From contig CM051456.1 in assembly GCA_028274465.1 (NCBI GenBank), forward strand, positions 97,679,050-97,743,049: a DNA stretch of 64,000 bases. The letters are read 5' to 3'. Position numbers and translations under genes: made by a program. This DNA comes from Plantago ovata (taxonomy: Eukaryota; Streptophyta; Magnoliopsida; Lamiales; Plantaginaceae). This document shows positions 46,135-58,321 of this stretch, one piece after another. Position 1 is the stretch's first letter. Every line of letters starts with the position of its first letter. The notes under the pieces were generated by a model. The model did no database searches. It was not told the DNA's origin and saw only the letters and a list, made by a program, of their open reading frames with translations.

Positions 46135-48480
46135 TCGAGGACCAAGCAGCTCGAAGAGCAAAAGCTGCTGCCGAGGAGGCTCAAACACATTCTCCCGGTA
46201 AAGAGCCCAAGAGAGCGAAGAAGCGTTCTCGCTCTAAGAAAAGTGGCAAAGGCAAGGCTGTTGAAGAGCCTAAATCTAGCAAAGCCACTCAAAATAAGTT
46301 TGCACAGAGTGCTCTCAAGGTGGACCTCCCCGATCCTGAGGGTGAGAAAAACGAGGATGGCATTATCCCGACGACTGCTTCCACTGTGAAGGAAGATGAG
46401 ATCGCCACTCTTCGGTGGAAGTACACCCTTCCCGAGAGTAAGTTTGACATCCTCGTTCCCAAGGAGGATCAAACTTTCTATAACGCGCCTCCAGGTTACA
46501 TGGCGGTCCATTGCTTAATCTTGGATCGAGGATGGATTCTTCCTTTTTGTGACGCTTTCCATGACATTTTCAACACTTTGGGGATTGCTCCTTGGCAGCT
46601 TGTGCCAAGTGCCTTTGGGACCTTGGTATGCTTTGGAGTGTTTTGCAAGAAGCACGGGGTCGAGCTCAATTTCCACAACTTCAATCAGATCTTCAGGGTC
46701 TCGATGAGCTCGGGCAACAAGTACTTCTACAATTTCAACGCGCGACCAGGCTTGGGCTTTATCATGGATGCTCCGTCCTCTTCAGGCTATAAATGGTTCC
46801 ACCGGTACTTCTACACCAAGAAGAAGAAGTTACCCAATATGAGCGAGGAGGACGCTGAGTGGGGAGTGCCCAAGCTAATGTACCAAGGACGAATAGCCGA
46901 AGAGCATCCATTGCCGGCGGAGTTAGACCCATGGGTCTTGGAGCTCGAGGAGAAGAACAAGGGGCCCCATCCCGAGAAATACTTTTACTGGGGCCTCGTT
47001 CTACAGCCCCTTCCTTACTTGGCTGGACTTTCTCCTTACGCCTATACAAGGTATACAGGCAATAGGTTCTCGAACAATGTGCTCTTCGGTATGCTTAGAA
47101 AACTTTTTATACTTGTCTTTTTCATACTTGTTCTTTTCATACTTGCTTGATTGTAGTGTTCTCGCTTTTTTACCCTTCTCGCGTTTTGTGCTTCTCGCTT
47201 CCATTATTAACTTGTGTTTTTTCCACCGCAGCTTACTGGTTCAATTGGATAATGTCGAAGACATTGGCAGCAAAGGAGGAACAGAGGAGAAAGCAAAGAA
47301 TGACCAACAAGGATACGAAGATCCTTGGTTCTCTTAACCTCTCTCCGCCAAGGAGTGCCTCGCACCATAGGGATGCTTTGGTGCAGGAGGGTCTCGAGAC
47401 TCGCGAGAATCCTGTGGAGGCTCTGAAGAAACCCAAGGAGGATGCGGCTGCAAAACAAGCTAAGCAGGCCGAGGAAGCGGCTGTCGGGGAGCAGGAAAAG
47501 AGACCGGAGAGGCCCGCGGCGAAGAAGGGTGCCGGTGCGAGGAAGTTGACGCTTGGAGGGAATAATGAACCTCCTCGCAAGAAGAGAAAAACCGCCGCTC
47601 CAAGTCAGGAGGCCGAGGTGAAGAGGCTCATCCAGATGTCCGAGCTGGACCGTGCCCACGAGCTTAGCATGTGCTTGCTTCAGGTAACTTTGCTTATTTT
47701 TCTAATAAGTTGCTAAGTATGAAATTGTTCTCCTCGCTAACTCTAAATTCCTCTGATGTAGCTCGAGAATCTGAAAGAAGCTTATGGCTAGGTTGCTGAT
47801 AATCGCGCCGATATAGGCATTGTGATCGAGGACCTCGAGAAGAAATTGGCGGCCGAGCAAAGCAAGAACAAAGTCGCTGAGGTGGAGACCGACAAGCTTT
47901 ATGCTAAGGTCGACTACCTGGAGAAGGAGCTTGCCAAGGAGAGGGCGAGGACGAAAGGATACAAGGGGGCCTATGCCACCTTGTCGATCTGCATGGAGAA
48001 GTTTAAAAACAGCGTCCTCTCCTTAAAGGCAGCCGTCTAGAGACTGCTCGCGCGTTTATGGCCTCCAATACTTATAAAATGGCACAGCAGGATGTGCAGG
48101 ACGCATCGCGTGAGGAAGGGTTCTTTTCTTGCATCGGCCAGCTGAAGAGGGTGAATATGCTTCCTCTAGACTTCGATCCAGACACTCGCAAAGACATGCA
48201 TGCTGGGAGGTGCGAGGATCTATCTCGCTACCCCGACGAAGCAATTACCGATGAGATGCATGAGGCATGCGAGTTCGGGGAGCTTGTGACCGACCCAGAG
48301 GTTCCTTATCCAAGAAAACCGACCTATCTCCCATCTTGGGTCCCCGAGTGCTTGAGGATCGGGATCCTTTATCCTTTTGAGAAAGCGGCTCTCTGCAATG
48401 CTTCATGGATTAAGGTGAACGACCCAGTTCTTTGGCGGCCTGCTGACTTCGTCGAGCCGGAGCTGATATTATACGAGAAG
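46135..48480 (+). pseudogene. Putative gypsy-type transposon protein, middle segment
   Basis: The frame from 46137 runs to 47088, splices (GT at 47089, AG before 47232) to 47683, then (AG before 47762) into a coiled-coil exon. The first exon has a conserved folded domain: TLRWKYTLPES, then GYMAVHCLILDRGWILPFCDAFHDI, then APWQLVPSAFGTLVCF, then WFHRYFY. This matches the plant family annotated as putative gypsy-type transposon (Transposase_28, PF04195) as I recall it. The second exon is basic (PPRKKRKT). Damage: TAG at 47789-47791 and a frame change near 48050. The tail (PSWVPECLRI, LWRPADFVEPELILYEK) is cut at 48480 by solo LTR 2. The role of the family is unknown; it is found in large plant retroelements. 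Confidence 0.7.
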
Positions 48481-50799
48481 TGATAGTGTATATGTCCTAG
48501 AGACAGTCTTTATTAAGGGCATAAAGCCCTTATTAAGGGCATATATGTACTATTACACAGGTCAACGTAATATAATATATGTTTGTTTGTTTGACTATTG
48601 AGTATCGCTTTCATATTTATATTACACCAGGCATACAACATGTCATATCTCTACTCCTGTCTGTATTGATATCAAACATGTCCCCTCGGATAGATGACCG
48701 ATCACACAGATAGTGGGAGCTATGTGAGTTATCATCTATCCCAAACTCTCCCCAGTCGAGGTTCATCTCGGATGTAGGGGTCTGAATGAACCAGGTGAGA
48801 CTAGTATGCGTGGAGGTTATACTTGTTAGAGCAAGTGTGAGCCGATCCCACGGCCACGGAACGGATTGTTGGACAATCAAGAAACGTTCCCATAACTCCG
48901 CATAGTTGTTCGAAGGGTGATTACCGAACAATGGAAGTACCCACCGGAAACTCCCATCGATGTATACTCTACACCGAAGTGTCTATGGGAACCGGAAAGT
49001 TGTCGAAGTGATGCGAGTCGTCCTTTGGACTTACAGGACTTTATCATCACATTTGTTGCCCCATATCCTTGGTGGACCCATCGATGTCAGCTCTGAATAA
49101 GCAGTTGACCCAAGACACGATCCAGGATTATGGCTACATACAAATGGGGATGATAAGTGATTCTGTGAACGATTCATCTCTCATGTGTAGCACAGGAGAG
49201 CACTACTCATAGTCGTTCATAGTTGTGATTGGTCAAACCGTTGGCCAACGTATCAATATTATTGTGATAGTCATAATAGATATTGGATTCACCAAGCAAC
49301 TCACTGAAGACGCTCGTGGATGTATTATTGGGATAGACACTTCATCGATCCTAGATGCATTCGAGTCAGTCAGATGAAGGGACGTTACCATCGCCGCGTT
49401 GAGCGCAACAGACTTCACAACGAAAGGGTTTGCTTTGAGAAACCTCTCAAACGTCCTCATGTATTAATATTGCAAATGGAACCGTCTAGGAATTCCATGT
49501 TGCCTAGTGTAGCACTTGCTTAATACAATGAGGCCCTATGGGTCACACTATGTGGTGATTCAGCTTATCCGAATATCCTTGAAGATAGAATCGCAATTAA
49601 TTTAGAACTAATTGTGATTGATGAATTATAATTGATTTGGAATTAATTATAATTATTTATGGCTCAATTAATAATTTGGAATTATTAATTGAATTGACTT
49701 ATTAATTGTATTTTATGTAAATACAATTAAAGATTATATTTTAGAAATATAATTGAGATTTGATTTGAAAGGATATGTTAATTTAGAACTAATATATGCA
49801 CATGGGCAAAATCTACTTGGAGTTTGAATTGCCTTAGAATTATAAGTGGGTCCCGAAATCGGGACCCACCTAATCCCCTTGTATAGCCGCGCGACCAGTA
49901 GTAGTATGGGGAGGAGTTCGACTCCTTCCCATATTAGAAGTCAAGGGATAAGTTAGATTTTCCTGATTGAGTTTTAATTTGATTGGGAATGAATCTAGAC
50001 TTAAATTGGTTTCCTTGTGCAATAAGAATTAGATTCTTATTCCTTTATGAAGTCTAATTTATTCTTCTTTAGGCTTCTATTGACTACTATATATAGTAGA
50101 CTATTAGAGAGCTTTTGACATGGTTGATTGCAGATCATTCTGATTAATCGAATTCTTAGAGAATTATTCTACCAGTTTTCTTAGAGAAAAATGCCACCTA
50201 CACATCTAGACTTAAATTGGTTTCCTTGTGCAATAAGAATTAGAGTTCTTATTCCTTTATGAAGTCTAAAAGAATCTTCTTTAGCCTTCCATTGACTACT
50301 GTATAAGTAGGTCATTAGAGAGCTTTTTCAATGCCGAATTCTTAGAGAATTATTCTACCTTTCTTAGAGAAAATAAAAAGCTCTCCCCTACCTCTATACC
50401 CTAGCCGTGCGCGTCACTGTCCACCGGAGGAAAATCGCCGCCCCATCTTCTTGGCCACATAAAGAATATCCTAGCATTCTTTCCGATAAGCTGTTCATCC
50501 GTGGATACCAAGGTTGAGGTTCAAAGAGCTGGAAACTAACTTTTATTGTCTTGCAGATAATCAAAGTATTGCAGATATCTTCGACTTCGACGAAGGAGAA
50601 GATTCACCGGACTATTACGATGACTTCATCGATTGGCATATCGATTCAATACCTATTCTTGCTTTTGGAGTATTGTAAGTCTTCTGATTAATTTGTTCAT
50701 TATATACGTTATATACATGATCAATTAACTTGCATGTTAAGAAAATTTTTGAAATTCCGCTGCGTACCCTAGGGGTAACTCTGACCATATTTTCTTACA
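48481..50799 (+). repeat. Solo LTR 2 (same family as 36077-38173)
   Basis: It starts TGATAGTGTATATGTCC and ends TTTTCTTACA, with duplication AGAAG (48476-48480 and 50800-50804). It is 2319 bases, about 220 longer than copy 1, because a stretch near 50100-50340 is partly duplicated (repeated words CTTAGAGAATTATTCTACC and TAAATTGGTTTCCTTGTGC). No coding domain is inside. Confidence 0.88.
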
Positions 50800-50930
50800 A
50801 GAAGGCCATAAGGGAATCTCAGGAGAAGGAGCGAGACTCGGTCGAGATCCAAGAGCTTCTTAGCCCGGCGCGGGGAGGGACCAGCACGATAGTCCCGATC
50901 ACAGATCTCTCCGGTAGCCGCACTCGCTGA
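50800..50930 (+). pseudogene. Putative gypsy-type transposon protein, 3' segment
   Basis: With solo LTR 2 and one AGAAG removed, the frame continues directly (YEK, then AIRESQEKERDSVEIQELL) to TGA at 50928-50930. This is the C-terminus of the protein started at 38715. Confidence 0.7.
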
Positions 50931-51979
50931 AGCGAGGACTTTTGAAGACCAAGTATGCTTGGTATCAATGTTGTATTTCTTTAGATAAATTCTCGAACAA
51001 TTTTATCCTTTGTATTTGATGAATGTGTATTTTACACTTTCATTTGAGTCTTTTTCACCTATTTTAGCTATCCTCTATGTTAATTTAGCTATATTTTAGT
51101 GCATTTTATTAGAATAGTGTCACGTTTCCCTTTAGTTTGTATTTTACAGGTTTTGGTTGAAAAACGAGGTTTTCCGGGCAATTATATTGAAGTAGACAAG
51201 GAATTGGTGTTCCGAAGGCCTAATCGGAGTATCTAAAAGATTCCGGATAGGATTTGAAGTCTAGGGGTCGAGTCTGAAGGCTAAAAGGTCACTAGAAGGC
51301 AAAAACCGAGTCCGAAAAGGGGAAGAAATCCAAAAACGCGTCGAAAACGGGTATCTGGCCGAAAAATACTCCCGGGCGAGTCGCCCGGGACATGGGGTAA
51401 ATCGCCCCACACCAGGCGAATCGCCCGGTGTGTGGGGTCCTTCGTCCCACACCTCCCGAATACCTATATATAATTGCTCAGTTTTCTCCGTTTTTCATGC
51501 TTTTCAAGACCTTTTCTCTCACCTTTCTCAGTAGTTTTAGGTAGGAAATCTCCAGAGCCTGTTCTGGGGGTTCTTAGTTTAGGAGATACTTTTTCTTAGC
51601 AGTTTGGAGCTTGTAAGATCGCGATTCTTCGGAGATTGACAACCTTTGGTAAAAATGTATCTTACAGTTTTTCTATTTATATTTATATATCTTTCATCAT
51701 GTTTTCATTCATTCGTGGTATGATTTTTGTTGATTGCATGACATCTATGAGTAGCTAAACTTCTCGTTGGTGATAGTATGTGATTTCTTAGCGAAGGGTT
51801 AATAATTATGCTAATGGCTATATCGCGCATTATACTCTGAGTTATTCTTTATTTCTTTGATCTATCTAAAACCTCTATCTTCGTAGTGTTGAATAATTAC
51901 GGAACACAATTGGACAATTAATTGATCAAAGATCTCCATGCAAGACCAAGAAATTTATGCATGATTATTAACCTGCTAT

Positions 51980-54900
51980 CACTACAAGGGATCTGATGTT
52001 CAGCAACGGACTCATCCGTCGCTGAAAATAAGCGATCCGTCGCTGATTAGGCTCAGCGACGGATCGCTAAATATAGCGACGGATGAGAATTCCGTCGCTA
52101 ATACGTTGGTCGTAAATGAATTAACGACGAATCAACGATCCGTCACGAATTAGCGACGGAGCAGCGACGGATGATTCGTTGACCGTGTTGCGACGGTTGA
52201 GTCATCCGTCGCAAAGGTCATGGTCAGCTTACTAGTCTGACCAGGACTTTAGCGACGGATGAGTTATCCGTCGCTGGTTTTTTTTTTTTAAACAAATTCT
52301 TTATATTTAAATAAAATCCAAACCAAAAAACCCATTGAACCTGTTACACACATCATTAATATTCGTAATAAATAAATTCCCCAAAAATAAATGCGAAAAG
52401 CATTTTCAATAACGAAACGATCCAATAATCATAATAAAAATCATTCATACAATAAATATCTAATGTAATATCCGATAGGAAGTATAATATTCGTTCATGA
52501 GTCGAAAAACAACATAAAAAAACTAAACTGGATCATGGAGAAGGGGGTGACGTTGGTGGTGCGCTGGAGGAAGGAGGTGGCATCCCCAACTTCGCATAAA
52601 TGGCAGCGATGTGGACCTCCTGCTCAGCCTGTCTCTCGGCCAGCCTCCTAATCTCTGCATCCTTCTCTGCCAACTCCGCTCTGAGGGCGGCCTCAGAAGA
52701 AGTACTAGAAGACGTGGTCCGTGAGGCAGAGTTCCCAAGATGACGGGAACGCGCATGCCTCGCCCTACTGGTGGTAGCAGCCAAACTCCCTAGTCCCAAG
52801 CGACGACCCTTCTCGTCCTCCCGATCCAGTTCCAACAAAATGTTGTTCATCTCCTCGACAGTGAGGTCCTTGTCACTAATCCTGTCTGTATAGGCCTTCT
52901 GAAAGGATAAATCAATAGTGCAAGGCGTTAGTGAATTCAAGTATTATTGAAATCAACCGTATTTAATGAACACAAGTATTGCAGAACTTACCGCAATCTT
53001 CTCGGCCTTAGTAGACAACCATTCGCCATCTGGGCCCATCTGAGACTTCGTGAAGAACGTGAAGAGAAGACTCTCGTTATCCTCAATCTGAATGACACAT
53101 GAATTACAAGTATAAAAGGCATGATAAAAAAGATCACAAAGTATAAGAGGCATGATGTATAAAATCACAAAGTTCGAACTGATATTACAAGTACAAGAAT
53201 AATATTAAAACCACAAAGTTAATTAATTATACACTTACCAGCCTATTCATGTTGGCTGTAGCGATGGACTGAGAGCCAAATCGATGTGTGACCATGCTCC
53301 TGGTCCCATCCTCGGGCCTCGCCTTCCTGTTTGAAGCGTTCTGCTCAGCCGCACGCTGGACTTTTGGATCAGGCCAGTAGGCCTTCCACTGAACCCACAG
53401 TTCATCTCCTAGCCAACTCGGCTTCCCCAGTCCGTCAGTGTGCCTGGCCTTCATGGTATTAACCATCCCCTTGTAAAGGGAACTACCATGGGCGTTGAAG
53501 CAGTACCAGAGTGGCCACAACAGAGCTTTGGGAAGGAAGTAATATTTCTACACAAGTACAGACAAACATCCAAAAACATACTAATTGTGAGAACTTAAAA
53601 ACAGTCAATTATAACAAGTGTAGCACATGCACAACAATTATATCGGTGACTAACATATCACCCAAGTACAGTGGCTAACATACCACTCACATTGTCCTAT
53701 ATTTTACTACAACAATGGTGACTAACATATCACCCAAATATAGTGGCTAACATACCACTCACATACAGTAACATACCACTCAAGACAAAAAAACAATTAT
53801 GAAACAGCAGTATGATTATTAACTCACCCTCAGCTCCTCAAAGTACTCTCCCTTTAACTGGTCAGGGATGGTAGTCCACTGGGCGCCACCTTGTTGTGGT
53901 GGGAGCATCTTGGCCCTGATGATCTGGCCTAGGTTGTGAGCCGCCTTTTCCGCAAATAACCTGCAAAGAATAAGCCAATCATTAAGCAAACCTTCGTAAT
54001 ATATAGTAATGAACTCAAGCCATAATACAACATTTTTACGTAAATATATAAGTTAAATCATAATACTTACTTGTCCCCGTTGGGGTAGAGTACAGGCCTA
54101 CCATTCCACTGAAGACCGTCCATGGGTGATCTGTAGGGACAGTCATCGTCTGGCACGTGGGCCCATGGGTCACGGGGATCGCTCGAGCCCCTACTGGACT
54201 CACCTGGAGTCCCACGAGCAGTCGGGGAGCCGTGCTGTGAGCTAGGCCCGGTGTCATCTCCCTCAGTACGTGGTGACTGAGGAGTGCGTGGAATCTCATC
54301 CGATTGTATTGTGTAACGAGGCAGTCTGGGTTTCGGCATCTGCAAATTAAAGCAAAGATCTGTGTTAGTACATACAGAATTGAATATAAAACATGTACAA
54401 TCAGAGATATAGCAAGGAACGACACTAGACATTCGGGTGGTCACGCCAGTAGGACTCCCAAACATCATGAAGGGGACTCGGCATCCACTCTTTGGGCGGA
54501 ACTCCCAAAAGCCAGTTGGCTTTCCAAACCTCAAGTAAGGGAATCCTCAGTGTACGTTCTGACATATTTGAATGCTAAACCTGACCAATCGAAGTTTAGT
54601 TCATTGCTAACGTATTATTTCATTCTATTTATCGAGGTTTTTACTTGCCATTTAAGATATGTGTAATTAAGGAAAATTTTTATATATATAATTTATTATA
54701 TTTTGCTAACATACCCAAAATTCTTACTCATTTTTATTATTAATTTTTACTTTGCATTATACTTATAATATTTCTAAATTACAACTAATTACTTTGCATT
54801 ATAGTTACGATATGTCTATATTATACATTTTCATTAACAACTAATTACAACTAATTACGGCCGATTACGATCGAATCATACTACAACTAAATTCTAGAGG

Positions 54901-55791
54901 TCTCCAATCAACCCCAAACAAAGTCTCAATACTCCAAATATCAATTCAACCCAATCAAATTCTCAATTACTAAAACAAAATTTCAATTCCTAAAATACCC
55001 AATTCATCCCAAATCTATCAATTCACCAACCAAAACTTGTGCATCTCCCCTAATTTGAGCTACATAACATAATAGATACTACTAAAATGCATACCATTCA
55101 ATGAAATTGAAAAAGAATGAAGAATACTCAAATTTAGACAAGTTAGGGTTAGAAGTTAATACCTTTGATTGCGGAATAAATGGTGAAAGAATCACGCAAT
55201 TGACTAGCTACCCTGTTCCTTGATGGAAGAGCTTCGAAATGACTATAACCTTGTGTGAAATGGCCAAGAAATGAAGATTTGGAGTGATGGCCGACGCACG
55301 CCGGGTTTGAGAGACGGAGAGTTCTGTGTGTGCGTGAACTGAGCTGTTCTGTCTGTATTTTTTTTTTATATAACCAGGCTGCGACGGATGAGCCATCCGT
55401 CCCTAAACAGCGACGGATGAGTCATCCGTCGTAATACAACGACGGATGAATCCATCCGTCACTAGCTTTTATTTTCCTATTTTTTCTTTTTTTCCAGGGT
55501 CAAAGAGACATACGACGGATGAGTCATCCGTCGTAATATCGAGACGGATAAACCCATCCGTTGCAGAATACAACAACGGATGGAATCATCCGTCACTGAT
55601 AATGCGACGGATAAGCATTCGTCGCAATTCTCAAACGTCCCAAGGGTTTAGGGACGCGCATTATCACGAATTGTCTTCATCCGTCGCTATTTCTTTTTCA
55701 TCCATCGTAAAAAGTCCGATCCGTCGCTAAAAATAGGGACGGATCGATCCGTCGCTAATTTCGGTCGCTGTTTATGGTATTTCTTGTAGTG
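51980..55791 (-). mobile_element. CACTA element Z with an intact coding gene
   Basis: The ends are CACTACAAGGG and TTTCTTGTAGTG, with duplication TAT (51977-51979 and 55792-55794). The empty site is seen in the solo LTR at 60905-62103, which proves the borders. Subterminal GCGACGGAT/ATCCGTCGC repeats are dense at about 52000-52280 and 55380-55760. The gene inside is on the minus strand. Internal words differ from elements X and Y, so it is another family of the same group. No DDE transposase is present. Confidence 0.93.
52533..54339 (-). CDS. Transposase_24-type (Ptta/En/Spm) protein of CACTA Z
   Basis: The five-exon model on the minus strand is 54339-54071, 53960-53828, 53547-53239, 53087-52992 and 52898-52533. 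All introns are GT...AG and the sum is 1173 bases, 390 residues, with no internal stop. Start MPKPRLPRYT follows a TTTGCAG acceptor, so a 5' UTR intron is likely. Order of parts: proline/serine-rich disordered N-terminus, GGAQWTTIP segment, tryptophan-rich core (LLWPLWYCF, KPSWLGDELWVQW, SEQN-type EQNASNRKA, HRFGSQS), an acidic helical part, and a C-terminal coiled coil (ELAEKDAEIRRLAERQ). The family occurs in CACTA elements and may bind subterminal repeats, by analogy with TNPA; this is inference. The intact splice structure suggests a young copy. Confidence 0.82.
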
Positions 55792-56036
55792 TATGCTTTG
55801 AATGACCATACTATCACCAATCTCCATTATCTGTTAAGAAAAACCTTTGCTAAGTCGTCTGTTGATTTTATATTCTTAAGTTAGATTAGATAAAGCTAGT
55901 TATAGTCCTTAGAGATCGACACTCGAGGTTATTCTACTGCTACACTACAGTTTTCGTTGTAGTTGTGAATTGCCTTTGGCTAAATACAAAATTTATTTGA
56001 TTAATTAGAATCTGACAAATTCGACGTTCATCAAAT

Positions 56037-56051
56037 TGGCGCCGTTGCCGG
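56037..56051 (+). other. Shortened primer-binding site, tRNA-Asp type
   Basis: TGGCGCCGTTGCCGG follows the LTR, but the next bases run straight to CTATACTCC. Compared with 40931-40948 a few bases (the GGA side) are missing, so pairing with tRNA-Asp is reduced to about 15 bases. Confidence 0.75.
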
Positions 56052-56176
56052 CTATACTCCTTTTTTCTATTTAGCTTTTGTATATTTTCATCCTTCAATT
56101 CCTAGTTCTAGTAGTTTTTAGTTTTCCTATTTAATCTCTCTCTGATACTGCTTTCCTAGTTTGATACAGATAGTGT

Positions 56177-58321
56177 ATGCCAAATACACGATCTAAAGGA
56201 ACACCGCTTGTTGATTCAATTACTGAGATCGACAGAGTCTACCACCAAAGAAGGCGACTACTTCAAAGGCGTGAACTAGAGGAAATAGAGGATACCGATT
56301 TCTCTGAATCTCTACACAGTCTTTTCAAGGAAATCGACGGAATGGCAGAAGCTAGACCACTGAAAGTATGGGTTCAACCCTCCAAGGATCGTATGAGGGG
56401 ACCGACGATTGTTCTTTCGTCCGCAACTCGTGATCTGGAAATCAAGAACCACGTGTTCCAACAACTTCCGAGGTTCTATGGCTTAGCAAGGGAAGATGTG
56501 ATGGGGTACTTGCACGATATCGATGATTTCGTCAACCAACTCCCATGACCCGGAGCTGAAATAACAACGGATGAGTTGAGGATGAAGGTTTTTGCTATGG
56601 GGCTTGGCGACAGAGCCAAGTCATGGTTGAGTTCTCTACCGGCGGGCTCGCTGGACACTTGGGAGAAGGTTTTTTCATCTTTCATGGAAAAATACTTCCC
56701 TCACACGTTGACTACCGCGCTCAAGGCGCAAATCACTGGATTCAAACAGGACTATGATGAGACCATCTACACCGCGTTTGAGAGGTTCCAAGACCTCATG
56801 AACAAGTGTCCTCACCATGGTTTTGAACTTTATGATCTAGTCCAACACTTCTACAATGGATTAACCTTCAAGAACCAACAAGTGGTGGACTTCCAATGCC
56901 GTGGCAATATTTGGGAGGAAACCGCAGAACCCGTCTGGGTAGTTTTCGAAAGGCTTTCTAAGGGTTGGCAGTTCAAGGACCCAAGGGCAATGGTTAGGAG
57001 ATGTGGACCTGAAGCTCCTCCTACTCAAGAAGCCCCTATGTATAGGGGGAATGGGGATCAATTCGAGAATTAAAACAAGTCCTCAAGAGCGCCACTGGAA
57101 CGGCTATGTCAAACGAGGTTTGCCGAATATGCAAGAACTATGGGCATGGGGCTCATATGTGTAGATCGGAGCTCGCATATGATGATGGCAACTAGGATCA
57201 AGGAGGCGAAGAGGAAGCCTTTGCTACGGAGTTTGGTACTCAAGAAGCTAGCTACGGACAAGACGGTAGGAATCCTCGAGGTGGATTTTGGAGAAGAGGA
57301 TTCCGAAACAATCAAGGATATGCACCGGATAGCCAAACTTATGGCCCTAACCAAGACCGTAGTAGGCTTAACTATGGTAATAACCACTGCGAAAATCCCG
57401 CTCCGAAAGAGCAACCGAAGTCGAAGACAGCTCTACTGATGGAGAACTTGCAAAAGATGGTTGATCACACCCAAAGTTTTCTCAAACGTTATGAAGAAGA
57501 TTCTGAGAAGACTAGGGCAAGGATTGATCGTTTGGAAGAGAGCACTAGGCTTGCCCATCAAAAGATGCAAGAGTTGATCGACCGAGGACCAAGTAGGGAG
57601 CAAGGCAAGCTGCCTAGCAACACTGAGAAGTCGATGTCCATTACCTTGGTGGGTGATCTACCTGTCGAAATCACCATCAAGAAGGTTGCTAAGTGCGAGT
57701 GTTGCAAGAATGAAGAACCTCCACTAGCCAAGGAAGAAGAGAAGCACCTTGGCACTTATGAGAGTGAAGAGGAGCAAGAGGATCCCGAGCCACTCCCTCA
57801 AAGTTTCGATGTTAAGGTCGAGATTGGTGAACTTGAAGATGTTCGTGCCACACTAGACACGGGATCCTACTCTAATGTGCTCCCAATGAATGTGTTCGAG
57901 AAGAGTAGCCTTGGAAAACTATCGGAGCATAAGGCTATTGTGCAACTGGCGGATGGATCCTTTGTGAGACCCGAAGGCGTTGTGAAGAATGTATTGGTCA
58001 AGATTGGTGAAACTTCTATACACCAATTTTGTAGTTATGCCGGCGTCTACACCTGGGATGGGGGATGTCGTCCTCTTGGGGCGAACGTTCTTGACCAAGC
58101 TACGCTCCGTTATAGACATCTACCGAAGGACTTGCACCATTGAGGTGGATGGCAAGCGACCCGTGTTGCGAGACATATCCGATCCACCCGATCACTTCAA
58201 TGCTTCTCACACTGTTAATTACTGTGGTCTTGGTGTCTATGTTCATTCTTATTCACAGGTTCGTGGCATGAGGAGAAGATCCATGAAGGGGAAGTCTAGT
58301 ACCCTCAAGAAGAAGAGCTAG
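56177..58321 (+). pseudogene. Broken gag-protease of the second gypsy element
   Basis: Homologous throughout to 41097-43247, including the gag core, knuckle CRICKNYGHGAHMC and protease site DTGSYSNVLPMNVF. Breaks seen by comparison: TGA at 56546-56548 (CGA in the other copy), a 13-base deletion after 57064 that shifts the frame and ends it at 57071, a TAG near 57193 where the other copy has TGG, and a 2-base deletion near 58015 inside the protease. The codon hit by TGA in the short element (41406) is sense here. It cannot yield active protein. Confidence 0.88.

Larger units (their letters stand above)
51017..56033 (+). repeat. 5' LTR of the second gypsy element, split by CACTA Z
   Basis: LTR sequence runs 51017-51979 and resumes at 55795 to TTCATCA at 56033. 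The uninterrupted LTR at 60905-62103 confirms the join (CTGCTATGCTTTGAATG). Palindrome TCCCGGGCGA-G-TCGCCCGGGA lies at 51370-51390, upstream of the TATA box. Confidence 0.92.

Noticed and set aside
46095..46511. Minus-strand frame of 138 codons
   Set aside because: It is a shadow of the basic/acidic plus-strand transposon gene and crosses the LTR border at 46134.
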